Shown: positions 58,781 through 64,000 of the stretch, one piece after another
Layout of the letters: each line of letters starts with the position of its first letter
How positions within the stretch are numbered: position 1 is the stretch's first letter
NCBI RefSeq assembly: GCF_024220175.1
Contig: NZ_CP098502.1
Location: 2,294,001-2,358,000 of the forward strand
Length of the DNA: 64,000 bases
Direction of reading: 5' to 3'
Origin: Paraconexibacter antarcticus
GTDB taxonomy: Bacteria > Actinomycetota > Thermoleophilia > Solirubrobacterales > Solirubrobacteraceae
The notes under the pieces: generated by a model
What the model was told of the DNA's origin: nothing
Seen by the model: only the letters and a program-made list of their open reading frames with translations
Database searches by the model: none
Made by a program: the position numbers and the translations under genes

Positions 58781-59314
58781 TCACCCGACCGCCGCCCCCT
58801 TGCGCCGGTTGCAGTCGCCGCACAGCACCTGGAGGTTCTCGGCGGTCCCGGCACCGCCGAGGCTCACGGGGATGACGTGGTCGAACTGCAGCTCGAAGCG
58901 CGAGCCGCACTCGACGCAGGCTCCGCCGTCCCGCTCGAAGACGGCGACGCGCACGGCGCGGGGGATCGGCTCGCGGCGCCCGGGCGGCGGCGCGCCCTCA
59001 CGCGCGGCGGCGGCGTGCGCCCGCTCGAGCCGGCGCCGGTCGCGGGCCTCGCGCTCGCGCACGAGCGCGAGGACGTCGTCCGCCGACAGCCCCGACGCCT
59101 CCCGGTAGAAGCGCTCCTCGAAGAGCCAGTAGCGCCCGGCGCCGTCGTCGACGACGAGCACCGGCTCGGCCTGCGCGGCCGCGAGCAGGGCCCGGACCGC
59201 GGGCGTCCGCCACTCGGCCGCCGACGTGCGCGTCCCGACCTGCAGCCGCCAGCGCCGCCCGAGCGCGGTGCGGCGGTGGCAGACGATCTCGGCACCAGGG
59301 ACCTCTCGGAGCAT
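58781..59314 (-). CDS. HNH endonuclease-domain protein
   Basis: A 177-residue protein. The N-terminal 100 residues form an unassigned domain ([36 protein letters not shown]-like pattern). The C-terminal HNH domain is clear, with two CxxC zinc sites (CVECG and CGDCN) around [20 protein letters not shown]. It may cut DNA; a housekeeping or restriction-like role cannot be told apart from sequence. Confidence 0.88.
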   Translation of the reverse strand: MLREVPGAEIVCHRRTALGRRWRLQVGTRTSAAEWRTPAVRALLAAAQAEPVLVVDDGAGRYWLFEERFYREASGLSADDVLALVREREARDRRRLERAHAAAAREGAPPPGRREPIPRAVRVAVFERDGGACVECGSRFELQFDHVIPVSLGGAGTAENLQVLCGDCNRRKGAAVG

Positions 59315-59392
59315 CCCGCCGGTCTACCGTCGGGGCCCGACGGCACGCACGCATCCTTGCGGGCGCGCGCATCCTGCGGCGGTCCGCGCGCC

Positions 59393-59809
59393 TCAGGCTC
59401 CCGGCAGCGAGGACCCGGCGAAGAGGAAGAACCAGACGCCGAACACGATCATCGCGAGGGCGACGCTCACGACCATGACGACGTCGAGCACGGTGCGCGG
59501 GTGGCCCGCGTCGCGCTCACCCCGCATCGACCGGTGCCACGGAAGGGTGACGCGCACCTCGGGGGTCGTCCGGGTGACGCGCCCGTAGTACCGGTTGAGG
59601 CTGCCGAGGAGCTTCCCGACGACCATCATCGACGCCGGGATCGCGACGAGCAGCAGGACATACGGACCCATCGACGGCTGCGTCGACTTCTGCGACTGCG
59701 ACACGACGTAGATCCAGCCGAAGGGGATCCCGAGCCACATGAGGATGCTGCCGACCGCCATCACGGCGATGAGCGCGACCGCGAGAAGCCTGTTGTGCGT
59801 CCCCAGCAT
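59393..59809 (-). CDS. Small membrane protein, three to four helices
   Basis: A 138-residue integral membrane protein. Helices lie at about 8-30 (LLAVALIAVMAVGSILMWLG), 48-68 (YVLLLVAIPASMMVVGKLLG) and 112-132 (VVMVVSVALAMIVFGVWFF), with a basic loop (RYYGRVTRTTPEVRVTLPWHR) between. ATG 59809 gives a natural start; the longer frame upstream is only a GC artefact. Pattern conserved in actinobacteria, function unknown. Confidence 0.75.
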   Translation of the reverse strand: MLGTHNRLLAVALIAVMAVGSILMWLGIPFGWIYVVSQSQKSTQPSMGPYVLLLVAIPASMMVVGKLLGSLNRYYGRVTRTTPEVRVTLPWHRSMRGERDAGHPRTVLDVVMVVSVALAMIVFGVWFFLFAGSSLPGA

Positions 59810-59877
59810 CGGACAAATGTTACGGCATCGTCCAATGTCGTGCGACCGCCCCGCGGGGTCGCCGGAGGCGCCGGCGG

Positions 59878-60141
59878 CTACCAGGCCTGACGGGTGCCGC
59901 AGACCGGGCAGGCGACGCTCGTGGAGACCGCCGCCTCGAAGACCAGGCCGCACGTGCAGCCGTAGGTCGCGTTGTCGACGGGGCCGCCCGCCTCGCGCAT
60001 CCGCCGCTCGGGGGCGAGCGGATCGGTGCCGCGATTGCGGGGCGTCGGGGCCGGCGCGACCTGCGGGGCCGAGGCCGGCCGCGCGCGGGCGGATCCGCGG
60101 GCTCGTCGCTGGTCGGTGGCTCGGCTCAGTCGCATGCTCAC
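59878..60141 (-). CDS. Small zinc-ribbon protein
   Basis: An 87-residue protein starting at GTG 60141, which has GGGAG 5 bases upstream; ATG 60135 and 60153 are alternatives. The N-terminal half is Arg/Pro/Ala-rich and disordered. The C-terminal half carries a four-cysteine zinc ribbon (YGCTCGLVF and ACPVCGTRQ). It probably binds nucleic acid or a protein partner. Confidence 0.7.
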   Translation of the reverse strand: MSMRLSRATDQRRARGSARARPASAPQVAPAPTPRNRGTDPLAPERRMREAGGPVDNATYGCTCGLVFEAAVSTSVACPVCGTRQAW

Positions 60142-60312
60142 GTCGGCTCCCATCGGTCAGGACGCCGTGGCGCCCACGAAGTTTCTGTTCGACTGTTCGA
60201 CGACTAACCCTCTTCCTTGAAGCGCCGAGATGCCGAGCGGACGGACAGCCGACGGTCCGGGCGCATCCGCAGGCGCAACCCGGGCCTGCGTCTCGTAGAC
60301 TGAGGCGCGGTC

Positions 60313-60711
60313 ATGGATCCCGCTCGCAAACGCACAGCCCGCCTCGTCGTTGCGCTCACCGCGGCGGTCCTGCTCGCCGGGGCGCTCATCTACACGAGCT
60401 TCAGCGCCGGCGACCCGTCGGTGTCGCCCAGCCGCCTCGCGTCGTCCGCGGTGCCGGGCAAGAGCTACCAGGTGACCGGCAAGGTCGCCGACTGGCAGAA
60501 GAGCGGCTCCGTCCAGCACTTCGTCCTGCACGACCGCAAGGGCTCGGGCAGCGTGCCCGTCGTCTACAACGGCCCGGTCCCGGACCCGTTCCGCAACGGC
60601 CGCGAGGTCATCATCACCGTCCGCAAGGACGGCGGCGCGTTCGTCGGCGAGAAGGACTCGCTGATCACGAAGTGCCCGTCGAAGTACAACAACAAGGCCA
60701 CGCCGTCCTGA
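60313..60711 (+). CDS. ccmE: CcmE heme chaperone, CxxxY variant
   Basis: A 132-residue cytochrome c maturation protein with one N-terminal anchor (about 8-28, LVVALTAAVLLAGALIYTSF) and an OB-fold domain (SYQVTGKVADWQK, VPVVYNGPVPDPFRNGREVIITV). In ordinary CcmE the heme is bound by His in HxxxY; here the motif is CPSKY (C121 to Y125), the CxxxY form known from some deltaproteobacteria and archaea. It passes heme to CcmF, encoded 54 bases downstream. ATG 60313 gives the normal length. Confidence 0.92.
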   Translation: MDPARKRTARLVVALTAAVLLAGALIYTSFSAGDPSVSPSRLASSAVPGKSYQVTGKVADWQKSGSVQHFVLHDRKGSGSVPVVYNGPVPDPFRNGREVIITVRKDGGAFVGEKDSLITKCPSKYNNKATPS

Positions 60712-60765
60712 TGGACCGCGTCGCGCGCGGGGCCGCCGGCGCCCGCCGGCAGGAGGTCTGACGTC

Positions 60766-62997
60766 GTGGACAGCGCCACCCTCGGCCGCGCCTGCCTCAT
60801 CCTCGCCCTCGGCACCGCGCTCTACGGCGTCGGGTCGGGCGTCTACGCCGGGCGCACGCAGGACCGTGACTGGGCCGCGTCCGCGCGCCGGGCGGTCTAC
60901 GCGCTGAGCGCCCTCGCGACGATCGCGTTCCTGCTCCTCGAGCTCGCCTTCCTGCGCTCGGACTTCAGCTTCGCGACGGTCGCCTCGCACTCGTCGACGA
61001 CGACGCCGACCCTCTACAAGGCGGCGGCCGCCTGGTCCTCCCAGGAGGGCTCGCTCCTCCTGTGGCTCTGGCTGCTCTCGCTGTGGTCGAGCCTCGTGCT
61101 CTACCTCACGCGCCACCGCATGCGCGACGTGACGCCGTACGCGACGGCGGTCCTCTGCGTCTTCGGCGCGTTCTTCGCCGGCCTGCTCGTCTTCCTCGCC
61201 TCGCCGTTCGACACGCTCGCGTCGGTGCCGAGCGACGGCACCGGCCTGAGCCCGCTGCTGCGTCACCCGGCGATGATGATCCACCCCCCGATGCTCTACT
61301 CGGGGTACACGCTCTTCACGGTCCCGTTCGCGTTCGCGGTCGCCGCGCTGCTCGTCCGCCGGGTGGACGCCGAGTGGATCACGGCGACCCGCCGCTTCGC
61401 CCTCGCCGCATGGTTCTTCCTCGGCATCGGCATCGTCCTCGGCGCGCGCTGGTCCTACTCCGAGCTCGGCTGGGGCGGGTACTGGGCCTGGGACCCGGTC
61501 GAGAACGCCTCGCTGCTGCCGTGGCTCACCGGCACCGCCTTCCTCCACTCGCTCATGATCCAGGAGCGGCGGGGGATGCTGAAGATCTGGAACGCGTCGC
61601 TCATCCTCGCGACGGGGACGCTCGCGATCATGGGCACGTTCCTCGTCCGCTCCGGGATCCTCGACTCGATCCACGCCTTCGGCGCCTCGACGCTCGGCAC
61701 CCCGTTCGTCGTCTTCATCGCCGTCCTCATCTGCGGCTCGATCGGCCTCGTCGTCATGCGGCGCGACACCCTCCGCTCCGAGAACCGCCTCGACTCGCTG
61801 CTCTCGCGCGAGGCGGTGTTCATCGCGAACAACCTCGTGCTCGTCGGGCTCGCCTTCGTCACCTTCTGGGGGACGTTCTTCCCGCTCATCAGCGAGGCGG
61901 TCACCGGCACGAAGTCCGCCGTCGGCCCGCCGTGGTTCGACCGCTACACGGTGCCGCTCGGGCTCGCGCTCGTCCTGCTCAGCGGCATCGGGCCCGTCAT
62001 CGCCTGGCGCCGCGCAACCGCCGTCAACGCGCGCCGGAACTTCGTCGCGCCGGCGCTCGGGTCCGTCGCCGTCGTCGCGCTGCTCGCCGTCGTGACCGAC
62101 GCGGCGTCCCGCCCGAAGGCGCTGGGGATGTTCTTCTGCGCCGCCTTCGTGTTCATCACCGTGGGCCAGGAGTTCGCCCGGGGCGTGCGCGCGCGCCGGG
62201 CGATGGCGGGCGGCTCGATCCCCGGCGCGTTCGTGTCGATGATCGGCCGCAACCGCCGCCGCTACGGCGGCTACATCGCGCACGTCGGCTTCGCGACCGT
62301 GCTCGTCGGCGTCGCCGCCTCGTCGGCCTTCCAGCACGCGAAGGACGTCCAGCTGCTCCCCGGCCAGACCGCGCGCAACGGGGGCTACTCCTTCCACTAC
62401 GTGCGTGCGACGAGCCGCGTCGTGACGTCCGCCGGGCGCCTCGAGCGCATGGAGTTCGGCGCCGTCATCCGCGTCTCGAAGCAAGGCCGGTACGTCGCGA
62501 CGCTGCGGCCGAACCGCGGCTACTACCCGGTCAACTCGTCGTTCGCGCCGATCTCCTCGGCCTTCGACGGGGAGGCGACGAGCGAGGTCGGCCTGAAGGC
62601 GGGCCTCACGCGCGACCTCTGGATCGCCGTGCAGCCCGACCTCACGCCGCTGCGCACGTACATCGCCGGGCAGGAGCAGAAGATCGTCGGCGTCATGCAG
62701 GGCGTCGTGCAGAAGTTCCCGAACGTCAACACCGCGGTCATGCAGACCGTCGTCGGCCGGTTCGTCGCCCAGCGCCGCGCAGCGGTCTTCGCGGAGGTCG
62801 ACCGGCGCTACGTCGCGAACACGCCGGCGGCGAGCTTCCGCGTCATCGTCTCGCCGATGGTCATGTGGATCTGGATCGGCGCGATCATCACCTTCGGCGG
62901 CGGCCTCATCGCGATGTGGCCGGCACCCGACGGCGTGCGTCGCCGCGCCCGCGGCCGGTACGCGGCCCGGGTCGCCAAGGAGCTCGGTCGGGCGTAG
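60766..62997 (+). CDS. ccmF: CcmF heme lyase subunit for cytochrome c maturation
   Basis: A 743-residue polytopic membrane protein. It has the tryptophan-rich periplasmic heme-binding motif WGGYWAWDPVENASLLPW (about 238-255), the conserved His region HPAMMIHPPMLYSGY before it, and about 14 membrane segments. An extracytoplasmic domain (about 530-700) precedes the last helix. GTG 60766 follows AGGAGG by 9 bases. It receives heme from CcmE and attaches it to apocytochrome CxxCH. CcmA-D and CcmG/H are not in the window. Confidence 0.95.
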   Translation: MDSATLGRACLILALGTALYGVGSGVYAGRTQDRDWAASARRAVYALSALATIAFLLLELAFLRSDFSFATVASHSSTTTPTLYKAAAAWSSQEGSLLLWLWLLSLWSSLVLYLTRHRMRDVTPYATAVLCVFGAFFAGLLVFLASPFDTLASVPSDGTGLSPLLRHPAMMIHPPMLYSGYTLFTVPFAFAVAALLVRRVDAEWITATRRFALAAWFFLGIGIVLGARWSYSELGWGGYWAWDPVENASLLPWLTGTAFLHSLMIQERRGMLKIWNASLILATGTLAIMGTFLVRSGILDSIHAFGASTLGTPFVVFIAVLICGSIGLVVMRRDTLRSENRLDSLLSREAVFIANNLVLVGLAFVTFWGTFFPLISEAVTGTKSAVGPPWFDRYTVPLGLALVLLSGIGPVIAWRRATAVNARRNFVAPALGSVAVVALLAVVTDAASRPKALGMFFCAAFVFITVGQEFARGVRARRAMAGGSIPGAFVSMIGRNRRRYGGYIAHVGFATVLVGVAASSAFQHAKDVQLLPGQTARNGGYSFHYVRATSRVVTSAGRLERMEFGAVIRVSKQGRYVATLRPNRGYYPVNSSFAPISSAFDGEATSEVGLKAGLTRDLWIAVQPDLTPLRTYIAGQEQKIVGVMQGVVQKFPNVNTAVMQTVVGRFVAQRRAAVFAEVDRRYVANTPAASFRVIVSPMVMWIWIGAIITFGGGLIAMWPAPDGVRRRARGRYAARVAKELGRA

Positions 62998-63059
62998 CCG
63001 GTCGCCGGGTCGGTGCGGTCCTCCGCACCCCCGGCCCCGTCGCCCGGCCCTGAGGTCTC

Positions 63060-63377
63060 GTGGAACCCCTGCTCGTCATCGCGATCCTCGGCGTCGTCGT
63101 CTGGCTCGTCAGCGCGCCGATCCGCCACGCGCGCTCCGGCCGCGGGGAGGACCGCGTCGCGGTCGAGCGGGACGCGCTGCTCGCCGCGAAGGAGGCGAAG
63201 TACCGGGAGATCCGGGAGCTCGAGCTCGACCACCGCACGGGCAAGCTCTCCGACGAGGACTTCCGCATCCAGGACCGGGCACGCCGCGCGGAGGCGATCG
63301 AGATCCTCCACGCCCTGGACGCCCTCGGCGGGGACGACGACGAGGCCGCCGGGGACACGCCGCCCGCCGCGGACTGA
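63060..63377 (+). CDS. CcmI-like small membrane protein
   Basis: A 105-residue protein with an N-terminal membrane helix (LLVIAILGVVVWLVSAPI), then a charged helical region (EAKYREIRELELDHRTGKLSDEDF) typical of the N-terminal part of CcmI/CycH-like proteins; the TPR part is absent. GTG 63060 has GAGG upstream. Position behind ccmF supports a role in cytochrome c maturation, possibly anchoring apocytochrome. The acidic tail ends at 63377. Confidence 0.7.
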   Translation: MEPLLVIAILGVVVWLVSAPIRHARSGRGEDRVAVERDALLAAKEAKYREIRELELDHRTGKLSDEDFRIQDRARRAEAIEILHALDALGGDDDEAAGDTPPAAD

Positions 63378-63396
63378 CCGGCTACCATCCCCCTTC

Positions 63397-63630
63397 GTGG
63401 AAACGATCCTCTCCGTCATCCAGGTCGGCATCTCCGTGGCGCTGATCTTCCTGGTGCTCATGCACTCGGGCAAGGACGCCGGGCTCTCCGGGGCCTTCGG
63501 CGTCGGCACGGGGGCGGGGCCGCTCGGGGGCGGTTCGCTCGTCGAGCGCAACCTCAACCGCTGGACCGTCTTCTTCGCGGTGCTGTTCGTGATCAACACG
63601 ATCGTGCTGCTGAAGAAGCCCTGGGCCTGA
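63397..63630 (+). CDS. secG: Preprotein translocase subunit SecG
   Basis: A 77-residue protein with two hydrophobic helices (ILSVIQVGISVALIFLVLMHSGKDAG and WTVFFAVLFVINTIVLLKK) and the Gly-rich loop GLSGAFGVGTGAG between them, as in SecG. GTG 63397; the -10-like TACCAT lies about 12 bases upstream, so the message may be leaderless. It assists SecYE-mediated export. Confidence 0.92.
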   Translation: METILSVIQVGISVALIFLVLMHSGKDAGLSGAFGVGTGAGPLGGGSLVERNLNRWTVFFAVLFVINTIVLLKKPWA

Positions 63631-63669
63631 CCCGCGTCGGCGCCCCGAGCGCCCGGTAGGCTCGCCGGC

Positions 63670-64000
63670 ATGAGCGGCTACACGAAGAAGAACCTCCGCG
63701 AGCTCGAGGACGACGCCGCGAAGAACGGCATGGGCGAGGGGTTCTCCGCCCGGTTCGCGGCGGGTGCCCTGGAGTGCGAGGCGACCGGGTTCGCGCTCCA
63801 GACGCTCGCCCCGGGCGTCTCGGTGCCGTTCGCGCACCGCCACGACGAGGCCGAGGAGGTCTACGTCGTCATCGCCGGCAGCGGCACGATGATCGTCGGC
63901 GACGAGTCGATCCCGGTCACCGCGCTCGACGCGGTGCGGGTGAGCCCGAAGCTCACGCGCACGTTCGACGCGGGCGACGAGGGCCTCGAGTACCTCGTCT
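63670..64000 (+). CDS. Cupin-domain protein (cut by window edge)
   Basis: 110 N-terminal residues of a small cupin. After MSGYTKKNLRELEDDAAKNG comes the beta-barrel with the metal-binding motif FAHRHDEAEEVYVVIAGSG and the second cupin stretch VTALDAVRVSPKLTRTFDAG. It could be an isomerase, dioxygenase or binding protein. The C-terminus is outside the window. Confidence 0.85.
   Translation, partial: MSGYTKKNLRELEDDAAKNGMGEGFSARFAAGALECEATGFALQTLAPGVSVPFAHRHDEAEEVYVVIAGSGTMIVGDESIPVTALDAVRVSPKLTRTFDAGDEGLEYLV

Noticed and set aside
1-64000. CRISPR arrays or phage structural genes
   Set aside because: No regularly spaced direct repeats and no capsid, tail or terminase-like frames were found.

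Overview
This is about 64 kb of very GC-rich DNA with frequent GTG and TTG starts and many ATGA or GTGA start/stop overlaps. MCE/YrbE lipid-import genes, several TetR-P450-monooxygenase-acyl-CoA clusters, MMPL transporters, a cytochrome c maturation pair (CcmE/CcmF) and sigma factors fused to anti-sigma-like tails together point to a chromosomal segment of an actinobacterium, most likely a Thermoleophilia/Solirubrobacterales-type soil organism. That placement is inference from gene content only.

Layout. (1) 1-14.6 kb: a lipid or steroid-like uptake and catabolism region. A minus-strand mce operon (two YrbE permeases and three MCE proteins, the last running off the left edge) faces a plus-strand P450-SDR-hydrolase operon across a promoter with two palindromic operators. 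An MFS pump, an MMPL exporter, a thioesterase, a GAF-like protein and two TetR regulators follow. (2) 14.65-18.7 kb: a scar zone with a beheaded MFS gene, a truncated MobF relaxase, a 3'-truncated IS630 inserted at the stop codon of a TetR gene, and a decayed acyl-CoA dehydrogenase. (3) 18.7-20.8 kb: a coiled-coil protein and a second P450. (4) 20.9-23.6 kb: remains of integrated elements, with the 3' halves of a tRNA-Thr and a tRNA-Ser, an excisionase-like gene, a frameshifted integrase and an IS256 remnant. (5) 23.8-30.5 kb: a TetR gene facing a tightly coupled six-gene operon (ABC1 kinase, SDR, flavin monooxygenase, alpha/beta hydrolase, a 61-residue protein, an alpha-helical repeat protein). 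(6) 30.6-38.1 kb: a second, frameshifted TetR copy, an MMPL fragment, then enoyl-CoA hydratase/TetR/acyl-CoA dehydrogenase/Baeyer-Villiger monooxygenase/hydrolase. (7) 38.25-40.6 kb: two abutting insertion sequences (IS5 family, IS701 family). (8) 40.7-56.5 kb: a possible integrative island that starts with a tyrosine integrase. It carries a secreted GH16 enzyme, two class-I c-di-GMP riboswitches, an EAL phosphodiesterase, three type IV pilin-like proteins, an ECF sigma/anti-sigma fusion, a cupredoxin, a sedolisin protease, other secreted proteins and a partial tandem duplication. (9) 56.75-64 kb: ordinary chromosome with tRNA-Gly(CCC), an ABC exporter, an HNH nuclease, small membrane and zinc-ribbon proteins, CcmE, CcmF, a CcmI-like protein, SecG and a cupin cut by the right edge.

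How the parts work together. In regions 1, 5 and 6, TetR-type repressors with visible palindromes sit beside oxidative catabolic enzymes (P450s, flavin monooxygenases, SDRs, hydrolases, beta-oxidation enzymes) and lipid transporters, which fits uptake and breakdown of a hydrophobic substrate. The most distinctive system is 43.6-48.5 kb. One c-di-GMP aptamer precedes a secreted repeat protein and an EAL phosphodiesterase that should destroy the ligand; a second precedes a pilin-like operon. This would couple second-messenger level to surface structures, with built-in feedback.
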